64,000 bases of DNA. It comes from Uranotaenia lowii (taxonomy: Eukaryota; Arthropoda; Insecta; Diptera; Culicidae). The stretch is from the NCBI RefSeq assembly GCF_029784155.1, contig NC_073692.1, positions 323,141,906 through 323,205,905 on the forward strand, given 5' to 3'. Positions within the stretch are counted from its first letter, which is position 1. Each line of letters starts with the position of its first letter. Shown here piece by piece: positions 34,948 through 46,584 of this stretch. A model generated the notes under the pieces. The model saw only the letters and a list, made by a program, of their open reading frames with translations. It made no database searches and was not told where the DNA came from. Position numbers and translations under genes: made by a program.

Positions 34948-37900
34948 TTGAGATTTCAGAAATCATTTTACTTTTTTTTCACAATAATTTTCGCAATGGC
35001 CATGTTACAATGGAATTGTAATGGATTTCAGCAACACATTCAGGAACTGAAACTTTTGATTAGTCAATACAATCCTTATGCTATTGGTATTCAGGAATCT
35101 CATTTTAAGCAAACTAACATTCCAACACTTAAAAATTTCAAATTGTTTTATAAGATTGACGAAATTCACCATCGAGCAAGCGGTGGTGTAGTAATTTGTA
35201 TTCGCGAAGGCTTCGAAGCACAAGAACTCGATTTAGAAACAGAGCTGCAGGCAGTTGCTGTCAAATTGTTTTACCCTGTAGAGTTTACTCTATGTTGTCT
35301 TTATCTTCCACCTGGAGAGACCATTTCTGAAAAGATTTTGTACGAGTTGATTTTGCAACTTCCCAAGCCTTTTTTGATTATGAGTGACTGTAATGCACAC
35401 AATGTTTGTTGGGGTAGTAGAGAGGATAGTGTGAGAGGTAAAATGTTGGTTGATTTTTTTGAACGTTTTGATTTGAATTGTTTAAACGACGGATCACCCA
35501 CTCACTTTAGTGTAGCACATAATACTTATTCGTCTATAGATCTTACTTTTGGTTCTCCATCTTTATCTACTGTATTTAGCTGGGTTGTTCATGATGATTT
35601 ATGTTTCAGTGATCATTATCCTATCGTTATCAATCCTTTGCAAACTAACCTTAACATTTCCAAACGACCTAGGTGGTTAACTAATGAAGCGGACTGGGCT
35701 AAGTTTCAGGACTTAGTGACAATAAATATTAATGAAAATATTCCATTAAGTGCTTTAGAACAAGTGACACATTTTTCTAACTCTATCATTGAAGCAGCTA
35801 CTCAATCTATTAAAAGAACGTCTGATATTATCAAAAAATTCCGTCCCTCTTGGTGGAGCTCTGAAATATCTAATAGTATTAAGGAAAAAAGAAAAGCACT
35901 AAGAAAGTTCAATGAACATATGTCTACAGAAAACATGATAGCTTACAAGTTAGCAAAATCAAGATCAAGAAATTTAATAAGACGACAATCCAAGGCTAGC
36001 TGGAATAATTTTGTAGAATCTGTGTCAGCTTCAACTTCTAATAATGTTGTATGGAGTAAAATTCAGAATCTTAGAGGAAGAACTAAAAACTGTTTAATTT
36101 CTTCGCTGAAAGTAGACAATAATTTAATAACACAGCCAGATAGAATAGCTGAAGAATTAGGAAAACATTTTTCACAAATATCAAGTTGCGAGAATTACTC
36201 GAAGGATTTCACACGTTGGTCCGACGAAACTGAAAAAACTAATATTTCTTTCGATGAGTTAGAAAACAATGTATTGAATACTCCGTTCAAGATGATTGAG
36301 TTACAGATGTCTTTAGCAACATGTAAAGGTTCATCTACAGGTGTCGATGATGTTCACTATCACATGCTTCAAAATCTTCCTCCCGATGCAATGTTTTATT
36401 TGTTAAGAATGTTTAACCAAATTTGGTCTGAACGAGTTTTTCCTGATCAATGGCGCCGATCGATAGTTATAGCTATACTTAAACAAGGGAAAAGTCCGCT
36501 CAATAGTCAAAGCTACCGTCCAATATCTCTTACCTCCTGTTTGTGTAAATTAATGGAAAAATTAGTGAATCGAAGACTCCAATGGTTTCTAGAAAATAGT
36601 AAATTTTTTGATCCAACACAGTCCGGCTTTCGTAAATTTCGTAACACTTTGGATAATTTAGTTACATTAGAATCATCGATACAAGAAGCTTTCGAAAACA
36701 AGGAACATTTGATTTGCATATTTTTTGACATTGAGAAAGCCTACGATATGACGTGGACAGTACAAATAATTCAAACTCTCTCGGAAATGGGTGTAAGAGG
36801 AAATATGTTGCACTTTATCAACAATTTTCTAGAAGATCGTAGCTTCCAAGTTCGAATAGGAAATCATTTATCATCATCTTTCAAACAAAATAATGGATTA
36901 CCACAAGGATCAGTTTTAAGTGTAACCCTTTTTCTAATTGCGACCAATTCAATGAAAACTAGTTTTCCTCCTCATGTTAGAAGTTTAAAATTTGCAGATG
37001 ATACAGTAGCTTATGTAGCTGGTAAATCTTTAGAGGTAGTTCAAGAAAAACTTCAGCAAACTTTAGCAAATCTAGAAAAATGGTGTGATCATACTGGCTT
37101 CCGTTTTTCCACCACGAAAACGAAGGTAATACATTTTTGTCGACGCTTCAGATGTTTTCATAATCCATCGTTAGTATTTAACAATCAAAATCTAGAGTAT
37201 GTTGAATCCCATAAGTTTTTAGGTATTTTCTTTGACCAAAAACTAAAATGGGACATTCACATAAAAAATCTAAGAAAAAGCTCAGAAAATTCTTTACGGA
37301 TAATCAGGACATTAGCACATACCACATTTGGTTCTAATAGGAAAACTTTACTCACCCTTCTCAGATCGTTGGTAATTTCTAAACTAGATTATGGAAGTAT
37401 TGTATATGGCACTGCTAAAGAGAAACTACTAAAATCACTGGGAACAATACAGAATACAGGAATTCGATTGGCAACTGGTGCATTTAGGACAAGTCCAGTG
37501 TTGAGTTTACATGCAGAGTCTGGGATTTTACCAATGGATTACCGTCGAGATTTACAAATAATCAAAACAGGAATTAAAATATGTTCTTTAGAAGACCATC
37601 CATTAAGGAAAAAATTTGTGCTTTTGAGAAATCAGACTAGGTGTGAAAATACTAACGAATGTTCGAAATCTTTCATTCATCGTTGTTTGCACAAATTTGA
37701 TAAATATGATTTAGTTTTCCAGTTCCCGATGCCTAGGTCAATTTTTCCTACCCCTTTTTGGACTCAAGATTCTCAGCTACAATTTGATATATCTTTAAAT
37801 CAATTTAAAAAAACAAACACAAGTCCAATGACTTTTAAGGCCCACTACTTAAAAATACTTAAAGAACATGAAAATTATTTGAAATTTTTCACAGATGGAT

Positions 37901-38668
37901 CAAAGACAGATTCAACTGTTGGTTTTGCAGTTTACGATGGGTTTAATAATATAAAGAAAAGAATTTCTTCAGCATCGTCAATATTTACTGCTGAACTTCT
38001 TGCAATTCAAGAAGCAGTTGAAATTGCTCTTTTAAAAGAAATGCAATATCAATTCGTGATATTCTCGGATTCTCTCAGTTCTATTTTAGCACTGAAAAAT
38101 CCTTCCAGTGACAACCCAATTGTTCAAAAAATATACCAAATTATTAAAACTAAACCTTTAGTAACAATAAAAATAATATGGATTCCAAGCCATATAGGAA
38201 TAGATGGCAATGAAAAAGCCGATAATCTAGCTAAATCTTCTCACTTGGAAACATTGACGCCAATTTCTCTTCCTATATTTGATTTTATAAATTTAGCTAA
38301 AAGTAATATTATTAAATCATGGAAATTTTTGGACTAATCTTGAAAATAATAAATTAAGAATGTGTCATAAAGTGGTAAAAGAATGGCATAAAATGCATAC
38401 CCTTTCAAGAAAAGACTCAGTAATTTTGACAAGAATTAGAATCGGTCATTCCAGATTAACTCATTCGTATTTATTTGAAAAACAATCTCCCCCACTATGC
38501 GAATTTTGCAACTGCCAATTAACAATCAACCATCTTTTTGTGGATTGCAATAAAGTAGTCGATAGTCGAAGAAAGTTTAATATTAATGAGGAAAGCTTGA
38601 AATTAAATGGAGATTATAAAAACGTGATAAATTTTTTAAAGGAGATCAACGTTTACAAAGACTTATGA
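34948..38668 (+). pseudogene. I-clade LINE ORF2 (EN-RT-RNase H), frameshifted near the end
   Basis: This is the replication protein of the LINE. The frame is open from 34948, but the likely start is the internal Met just before LQWNCNG (about 34996), where the AP-type endonuclease domain begins. QESHF, SDCNAHN and SDHYP (His223 of the open frame) are endonuclease motifs. The reverse transcriptase has FDIEKAYD and FADD at residues 682-685. An RNase H domain shows D983 (FTDGS), E1016 (AELLA), D1041 (SDSLSS) and D1092 (NEKAD). One extra T in a T-run near 38325 moves the frame and makes a stop at 38337. The tail with CEFCNCQLTINHLFVDC continues to 38668. All catalytic motifs are intact. Confidence 0.9.
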
Positions 38669-38796
38669 TAGGATTAAAAAATGTAGAAGTAAGAATTCGA
38701 TGTAAAATATTTATTCTGATGTGTACACATTTATTTTTTTTTTTTAATAAAAAAATAGTGCCAATAGCCTGTTAAGAGCTGGGCACTTTATTGTTC
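38669..38796 (+). other. 3' UTR of the I-clade LINE
   Basis: This short AT-rich segment precedes the A tail. It includes TTTAATAAAAAAATAG (polyadenylation-like) near 38746 and GAGCTGGGCACTTTATTG just before the tail. Confidence 0.6.
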
Positions 38797-39726
38797 AAAA
38801 AAAAAAAAAAAACGCTTTTTTTTAGAGAAAATTTTGTTTCATCGAAAGTTTTAGACTCGATGGTAGCATTTTAAAAATCTGATTTTCTTTTGCGCTTGAA
38901 TGTCAATTCAAAACAAAGATTTCAAGTGGTTATTTATCAAAATCGGTTGAAAATTGAAAAAGTTATGGCTACTTTACCATAACTGTAATTTTTGCAGTTT
39001 TTAATAATTTAACGAACCGCAGTACACTTATCATAGTATAGGAAAAATGAAACATGATAAATCTCACTCGCTTCAAGTCAAAATTATTTATTAGCTTACC
39101 AGAAGGTCACATGCCAAGTTTCAGGAAGATCTGACCATAGGGAGGGGTTGCTTAAGTCTCAAACGTGAATAAAATTTTGAGGTATTTTTCCCGAAAGGAA
39201 CGAAAAATACTGGGTTTTCATCAATAACTTTTTTCATAACTGGCTGATTGTTTTTTATGGTTGATTTCCTTAAAGCCTAAGTTGAGACAAATATTTCACC
39301 CGAAGACTGCAACTCGATTGGTTTTGAAACAGAAAAGTTATTGCGGTTCAAAGGCCGCAAATTTTGTCCAACACGCAATGAATACTTTTTACGCATTGTT
39401 TTTTATACGACAATTTTCGACCAAAATATAATCTTTTAATTTTAATTTCACATTTGGAGCATAACTCAAAAACGGTCCTACTGAGATTTTTTTGAATTTC
39501 ATTTTCGGATTCAGCGCCCGATTTTACATTAAAAATGTTGGTCAGTTAATCAAGTTCACGATTTTTTTAAAATTTTGTAAACTAGTGTAATTAAATCGAA
39601 AAAAAATCTGTCAAAAATCCCAAACGAACTAGTATTAGACTGAAATGGCAGACTGAAGGAATAAATTATTTTTTAAAATACAAGCTACAATATTATTGTT
39701 TGATCCCACTATTCTATCTATAAATC

Positions 39727-39948
39727 ATAATTGAGGAATATGGGCTTGTGATATAGCTCAGTTGGCAAGTCTGTTGTCTCCTGAGCCGATGTCCGTGAGT
39801 TCGAGCCCAAGAGTAAACATCGAACACAGTTCTACCGGTTAAGTTTTTCAATAACGATCCGCCAACTGTAACGTTGATAAAGTCGCGAATGCCATAAAAA
39901 TGGTAAAACGACTATAATCGAAACAAAAAAAAAATAATTGAGGAATAT
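39727..39948 (+). mobile_element. Full-length tRNA-derived SINE with perfect 15-bp target duplication
   Basis: The 15-base target ATAATTGAGGAATAT is repeated exactly at 39727-39741 and 39934-39948. Between them 192 bp begin GGGCTTGTGATATAGCTCAG (box A TAGCTCAGTTGG) and have box B GTTCGAGCCC near 39798. A non-tRNA body follows (GTTCTACCGGTTAAGTTTTT...CGCGAATGCCATAAAAATGG), then an A-run. A perfect duplication implies a recent insertion. It lies in the same presumed channel-gene intron as the LINE. Confidence 0.92.
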
Positions 39949-40009
39949 AAATTTATGCGGTTTAGATAATTCAACTGCTCAAATAATTAAGTCTGCACAT
40001 TTGAACTAG

Positions 40010-40410
40010 AATAAAATTGGTGCACCTGGCTCTCGGTCAAGCAACAGTAGCAACATCGTGCAACACCAAATCAGTGACAAAGTTTAAAACCAACCAAGTT
40101 GCGCGATAGTACCAAAATGTAACGCTTCCACGCGCGAAATCATATGTTTCTTTCGTAGTGTTGAAGTAACGAAATTCACGAGAAAACGTGTTTCTCTCTT
40201 TGGTGCGTGGCCGTAAAAAATCATCACCGAAGCGTGGAGGAAAACATTTGCCAAAACAGATTGAGGAAAAACTGTTGAATGTGGGAGGAAGATTTTCCCA
40301 CTCACGGGCCGGGTTTCTGCTGCATTGCGCTAGTTTTGGTGCCGGACAACATATTGTGGCGGATGAATGCTGGATTCACGAAAACAGCTTGCAGTTGACT
40401 GCAAATTAAT
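40010..40410 (+). other. GC-richer unique block, possible regulatory or non-coding exon
   Basis: This stands out in base composition from AT-rich flanks. It contains a 73-residue frame on each strand (40188-40409 on +, 40084-40305 on -), neither with a recognisable domain. CpG content looks higher than in neighbouring DNA. A promoter or 5' untranslated exon of the channel gene is one possibility; an old element is another. Confidence 0.3.
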
Positions 40411-40572
40411 TAACCTGATAAACATTTTTTTGTTAATCATTATATATAACAAACAAATTTTCAACAAATGCTTTAAATTATGATAAAATGGTCAAGCAAC
40501 AAATTTGAGAACCCTTTTTTGCTAAATGTAAGTGTCAAATATTGATTTATTTTATAATGAAAAGCTGTTTAA

Positions 40573-41298
40573 GGGGGGGGTAGGGTCTAACACTTTCAAA
40601 AAATCGATTTTTTTTTTATTTTCTTATTGTAAAACATTTCAAGAATGTTGTGTCACATTTTCAAGTCAATTGAAGCAAAACTGTAGAAGTTATAGGCCTT
40701 TATCTCCTCCTATCTTATACTGCAAGAAAGCAAGAGCAGAAACTTCAAACGCGTTTTTCTCGAAAGCACATTTTTAAAGTCCGTGGACATCGTCATTTGA
40801 AAACTACTTATCCGATTCTTTTCAAACTTGGAACATATTTTCTACATATAAAATACCAGACCCCAACGTTTTTCTTTTTTGATTTTTTTTATTTTGGGGA
40901 GATTTTACAGGTGAAAAATGGCGGATTTTTAAGTGAAAAATCGTAGTTTTTACTTCAAACAGCCACAAAAATTTCATAAAAATATTTTTAAGTTAAATAA
41001 AAACGTTGGGGTCCAGAAAAACATCTATTAAAAATATTTTGCTCTGATTTTTTGACTTCAGATGATTCTGTGCTGAGATACAGTGTCCACCGCAAATCCT
41101 GTTTTCTAAAAGGCATCCTCGAAAATGCTCCGTCACCGGCTCATTTTTCAATATTTTTCTACGAAAAAATTACTAAATGTTCGTTTAACAATGCTTTGTA
41201 TAATGCAAAAAATTTGAATACATTTGTTTGAACGATAGCTCTAGAAAAAAATCGTGAAAATGGTGTTTTTTTTATACCCGTTAGACCCTACCCCCCCC
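40573..41298. mobile_element. TTAA-target MITE with G-tract ends
   Basis: The duplicated target TTAA (40569-40572 and 41299-41302) flanks perfect inverted ends GGGGGGGGTAGGGTCTAAC. The 726-bp interior is non-coding. A TTAA target is characteristic of piggyBac-type and some Kolobok-type transposons; the family is not resolved. Confidence 0.9.
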
Positions 41299-41302
41299 TT
41301 AA

Positions 41303-44300
41303 CCAACATAAAAGATTTCCAATTTTCTAATACTCTGGGTCATAGTTATCTCTGGTTCCAATTGTAAAAAAATGATGCAAGATAAACGGATTTAAAGATT
41401 TTATAAAACATTGATGAAACATTTTTTCACCCTTCTTTATATTTGTTATTTAGTTAATAGGCCTTATCGGTGAAATGGATGTCTTTTTTAGTAAGAACAT
41501 TTCAAGATTAGGAAATTGTGTTGACTAGTAGAAGGTTAGAAGAAGTGAAAGATGTAGACTTTGAAAATGTTTTCATCTTGAAATATTCTTTCTAAAAAGG
41601 CCGATAAACTACAATAAGGTCATTTTTAACACGGGTTTGTTTCGCTCCATATTCTCCACACGGCTTTTACACTGTTTTTTGACATTATTCTGTTACTCGA
41701 TTCTTTTACTCGGTTCTAGCGAATCGACATGGTTTCTAAAAGAAAATATCCCAATTCACATATGTCAAGGACGGATTTCATAACGTGTGAAACATTTTGG
41801 TGTAAATAACAATGATTTTATGAACTTTTTTTTTTTAATTTTCGATTGAATTGTAACATATTTCAACCTCTTTATAAGCAAATATTTAGCAGAATGCTGA
41901 AAGGTTGCTTTGTGAAGAACTGGAAATAACAATGTTACAGCTCAGCCATATATTTGGACTCTCATTAGAATCTTCCCAAGAAGCTGTTCACCGGTGGCTA
42001 TCCTGCTCACGATGTCTTTTTTGTACTTTTAAGAAGAAAAAAAAATCGGCATCTCTGAAAGTTTGTTACCTTTTAGAGGAAGCTCTATCCTATCCAATAA
42101 ACTATTCAGGAAAAAATCGATCGGTGGGTCTAGAACATTTTTTAAAAGTTTTGCGAACAAAATACACAAGCAAGGTTTTCAAATTTTTGCTCGTTATTTT
42201 TCCAAATAACTTCAAATTTAACATTATAAAGATACCTTTTAAAACAAATAAAAATTTTAAAAAAAATTATAAACATGATTTTAAATCAAAAATTTTGGCA
42301 AAAATTTAATAAAAAAAATCGAAAATTTACAAAAAAAAATTATATGAAACTAGTCTTAAAAATAACTGCTACAGTGTTGCCAGTTATTTTTGTGACTAAA
42401 GAAGAAATAAACAAAAACACGGTTATAACGGTGTTCTCAAAGATGGTTTCAACCAGAGACAGAATGCAGTTTTGAGTTGCGTGAAGAAAGTTACAGTTCA
42501 ATCGTTCTACAATATATTTTGGCTCTCTTTAAAATTGATTTCCCAACACGATTTTTGAAGGTTCCAGAATTGAGATGAGGCTCTACGTGGTAGCAACACA
42601 TTTACTTATGATCTTTTTTGATTGATGCTTCTCGGTGAGTTTATAGAGAAAAATAGGCTGTTTTTTAACGATTTCAGTCTACTTGTGTTCAACCATCATC
42701 AGAAAAACAAATTCTGTAGCCGCGTGTTTACTAAACGGCCGTCGCTAAATATATCGAGCGAAAACGTTAAAAACAGTCTGGTTTTCTTCTATGAATTTAC
42801 CGAGAAACATTTCTCGAAAAATATGATCAGTTAGTACGGTGATCAAAATCAAATTAGTAGAAATCATTCATTTAGATTTTAAAAGTACTATACTGAGCGT
42901 TTGATAACTCTCACTTTCATTTTTGGAAGTCTGTAGTGAGAGCTGTTCACTCAGATGTATACATAAAGTTATGATCCTAAAAAAGTAATGTGCGTTTTAA
43001 TTCGAAAATCATATTGAAATGAGGATGTAGAGAAGCGTTGCAATGCTTTATAAGGTTTATCAGTCACGTTGTTGAATGCGGAATTCATAGATCCCTGAAA
43101 GTTGCCCTTTCGAACGATGAACAGGAAGAAAAAAAGTTGCTTTGTTTCATTTCCAAATTAGGACTTACAAAAAAATTGTAAAATAGGTAAAGTAAGTTAA
43201 TAAAGTAACAAGACACGAACGCCACAAACGTGGTAAAGTGTCTATATTTAGAGAAAAAAAAACACGTTGAGTTAATCTATGGTAATTTTTTCAAAAATAT
43301 ATATACTTAGAGTACTCTAAACTGAAAATTTTATGTTGAAGGGAAACAATTTTGATGGAAACACATCACAATAACACATTTCTTTCATAACAAAAAAGGG
43401 TTTCCACATTCAATGATTATCAGATAGTTTTTTTCATCTTAAAACCACACCATAGATGTCCAAAGAACAAATGAATCTTCATAGAGAATACACTTTTATC
43501 AACGTGTTCTTGTTTATTCTGTATAGTGTTGCCAGTTAATTTTAAGGCTCACTCTAGATAGTTTTTATTGTAAATTTTCAAATTTTCTTCAAGATTTAAC
43601 ATGTTTGCTTAAATTTATGGTTCAAAATCTCTTTTGTTCGCAAATCTTCAAAAGAAAAAGTTGTTTTCGACCTCCCGATCGTTTTTTTTCTGAATAGTGT
43701 ATTGGATAGGGAAAAATCCCCTCTTAAGGTGGCAAATTTCGAGAGGAAGGGATTTTTTTTTCATGAAATTGTTCTAAGAAAGACACCGTGTACTGTCAGT
43801 GGTTTAATCTTTGACCTATCTGAAGTTAGATATATATAAATTGGAATGCGCCTAAGAAAGTTTACATAACCAAAGAATTTGTATGAGAAAAATTGATCAA
43901 TGGATTTAGCAGTCATTTGCTCAAAGCTTTTCAAAAGATTTTGGTTAACTGTTTTTGGTTTTGAAGACCTTTTGAAAATAGTGAAAAACTCTGGAACATA
44001 AACAACCCCTCCAATATTCTGGCTAGTTTTATGGGTGAACACAGAACAGTGACAAACAGTTCCAGCGTGATTGTAAGTTTTAATGCATCTTATGAACAAG
44101 TTTGCCGAAATCATAGAAATACTGTATTATCATAGAATTTTTAGTAAATTTTCATTTCAGAATCTATGTAGAAAATTACAGAACTTTCAAAATTTTCACA
44201 TAATTCAATGAATTTCTAAATTTTGTACAGATTTCTAAAATAATAAATTTTTATGTCACTTTCGACTTTTTATTTTTGACCCTAATTCATGAAATATGAA

Positions 44301-44503
44301 AACAAGGCCATATTTTTTTTCCTTTCAAAACTGTAAGTAGTCTCCAATTGGTTGATGTTAAACTGTTATTCATCATGATAAATAGTTTTGAAAGTTAGAA
44401 CTTGAGTAAGAGTTACAGGATCAAACGCAATAAAAAAGTTCAATTGATGTGTAGTTTTATTAATGAATTTTTATTGTCTTTTATCAGTTGATTGATATGT
44501 ACT
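41303..44503. other. AT-rich DNA, no supported gene
   Basis: The open frames at 41905-42309 (+) and 43761-44114 (-) are AT-driven and Lys/Phe-rich, without recognised domains. The phrase CAGTGTTGCCAGTTA or TAGTGTTGCCAGTTA occurs in the same orientation near 42371 and 43525, possibly marking old element edges. Confidence 0.4.
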
Positions 44504-45533
44504 AGACCGCTGCAAAAATGACTTTTTTCTCCCATATGTTTTTATGCTGTCTTTTGGGTCACCAGTGTAAAATTTGAGATGAATTGGTTGATTCCTAAGT
44601 TAGCGCAACGCGTTTCAATTTTGTATAAAAATTTTGTATTTTTTTTTGTATTTAAATTTTTACACTAAAAACATCCAGGAAATTCAAATATGTTTGAAAT
44701 AAAGTTGGTCTTTGATTTTTGGTTTCGCCAACTCTAAAGCTTCATTTTTGACGAACATGAATGACAAGCAGCCAAACATTTCATGAAAAAAATTATAACC
44801 ATTTCAAAATAAAAAAAATCTGAATCCATTGAAGAGTATTTTAAAATGGCAGACTTTGCTTTATTTTTTAGCGAACATGACCAGCACATTTCATGAAAAA
44901 AGTTAAAACTATTTCAAAATAAAAAATCTGAATCCATTGAAAAGTATGTAAAAATAGCAGACTTTGCTTGCTATAGCTTTAAATAATTTGATGAAATGTT
45001 TTTGCAATGATAATATGATTCAATAAACTCCCTGGTTATACAATGCAGTTTTTGATTCTCATCTTACGGTTGCCGTAGGATGAGAATCAAAAACTACATT
45101 GCATAAGCAGGGAATTTATTAATTCATATTATCATTGCAAAAAAAAACATTTCATAAAATTATTTAAAATTTCAGTTATGTCGTGAGACGGAATACTATG
45201 CAAATAAAAATAATCCTACGGTTGCACAGCTTTCAAATAAGCAGTCAAAAACGCTTAAAATAAAAAAAATATTGAAAAAAAATTGTGTAACAATAATTTC
45301 AATAATATTTTCATCAAAATTTTTTTGATCGTTCAATATCTACATCTCTGGCGGTTTTTGAATTTAAAAAAATCCCATACAAAATTTAAGCTCGTTGCGC
45401 TAATTCAGGACTAGATGGATCGCTTCCAACATTTTTTATTGGTATTTCTGGCAGTGAAAACAACCTAAAAATGAGATGGGAGGTGTAAAAATATAAGAAT
45501 TAAAAATATCCATACAAAGCTTGCAGCGGTCTA
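44504..45533. mobile_element. Foldback element with TAGACCGCTGCAA ends
   Basis: TAGACCGCTGCAA at 44504-44516 is matched by its reverse complement at 45521-45533. The arms continue as an imperfect inverted repeat (shared AATTAGCGCAACG-type block near 44605 and, inverted, near 45395) and close on a near-perfect hairpin at 44978-45168. One arm contains a tandem duplication of about 105 bp (44776-44880 and 44881-44965). There is no coding capacity. Confidence 0.75.
44978..45168. repeat. Near-perfect ~190-bp hairpin
   Basis: Arms of about 88 bp pair around a short loop (near 45066-45080). The pairing words include GATTCTCATC with GATGAGAATC and TTGCAATGATAATATGA with its inverted counterpart. It is the core of the surrounding foldback element. 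Confidence 0.85.
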
Positions 45534-46487
45534 AAGCGCATATTTATTCACCTTTAGTCATCAGTATTTCTTCAGTCTCCTTCTTCATAGGATTTTTTTT
45601 CCCATACTCTTAAGTTGCAGCTTGGGAGCGTACATGTTCATAATTACCACCTTTTCTACGGGGTAATTATGAACACTGTTACGATCCTTGTTTTGTGATG
45701 ACTTTTGATATAAGCTATATTCCTAGATTAAAACCACATCTAAACATTGCATTTAAGTGGGATCCCCTCATAATTTTTAAATTTCTAGCAATATTTCCGT
45801 ATAATTTTATTGAAAATATTAGACACTGATAAATTTCATGCGACAAAGCTGAAGTTTTATAAAAATCTATGTTTTTATAATTTTATAGAATAAATCAAAA
45901 GTTAGGATTGCCATATTATGGAGGCAGTTCATCCATATGAAAAACTTTATCAAATCTGTTTTAAGCGTATAATATTTAAAAGTCAAAACTCAAAATATTA
46001 CATCTAAAAGTTTTTTTTTTTTAATTTAACTTTTTTCTGGGATTTTCATCTTTAGGGATGATTCATCGCAAACATCAAAAGGTATCAAAACCTTCTATGA
46101 TTAAAAAAAAATTTAACATGTAAATTCATAAAAAAAATTCTTGTCTTATATTCAATGCGTATCACCCTCAAAATGCATTGATTAGATATGTTGACTTGTC
46201 AGCAATTTCGTCGATCGGCCGTAGTCGCATTTAGAAACACCTTCCCCTAATGATTTTTTATCACTTCTTGTTTCTACTCATCTGGAAATGTCCAATTTTT
46301 GAACAAAAGGTCATTCAAAATAACTAAAAATTCATTACAAACAAATTTGTAAAGCGTTTTTGCACACGTCTCAAGTAGGCCAAGACAGTTGAATTGATCA
46401 GCGGTAAGATCTCGAGCCAGTCTCCTTACACTGGAGCGATTTATTGGCTCCTAAAGAGGATCCTATTTCACCTACCTTTTAAAGGGA
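45534..46487. other. AT-rich DNA with one small hairpin
   Basis: A perfect 13-bp inverted repeat, GTTCATAATTACC (45636-45648) and GGTAATTATGAAC (45662-45674), encloses a 13-base loop. No gene was found. Confidence 0.5.
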
Positions 46488-46584
46488 GAACACGAAATTA
46501 TTGCGACACATTCATCAGGGCATAACTTTTTTACCAATGGGTATTAATCAACCAAATTTTGCACACTTTCTCATTGATGTGTAT

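Larger units (their letters stand above)
33293..38812 (+). mobile_element. I-clade non-LTR retrotransposon, nearly full length
   Basis: A complete two-ORF LINE with a short 5' UTR (33293-33429), ORF1 (gag with three zinc knuckles), ORF2 (endonuclease, reverse transcriptase, RNase H, tail finger), a 3' UTR and a 16-base A tail (38797-38812). The target AAAAACGCTTTTTTTT is duplicated around it (from about 33265 and at about 38808-38823; the A and T runs blur exact edges). Only two coding lesions were found, each a single-base shift at a homopolymer, so the insertion is young or the shifts are sequence errors. It interrupts an older inverted-repeat element inside a channel-gene intron, in the same orientation as the gene. 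Confidence 0.9.
32947..39588. mobile_element. Older inverted-repeat element split by a LINE
   Basis: The left side (about 32947-33110) and right side (about 39424-39588) are inverted copies. They share ACACTAGTTTACA ends and the phrase GATTCAGCGCCCGATTTTACAT-like (right strand), followed by GAGTTATGCTCCAAATATG-like in reverse. Without the LINE (about 5.5 kb) the element is about 1.1 kb and non-coding. Its right interior (39060-39420) is related to the arms of the palindromic element at 50775-51554. Confidence 0.65.

Noticed and set aside
38944..38985. GTTATGG as a candidate GYG exon start after the upstream pore module
   Set aside because: The preceding AG acceptor is poor and the frame stops within a few codons.
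41905..42309. 134-codon + frame
   Set aside because: The Lys/Asn/Phe-rich tail follows homopolymer A/T. The start resembles no family I know.
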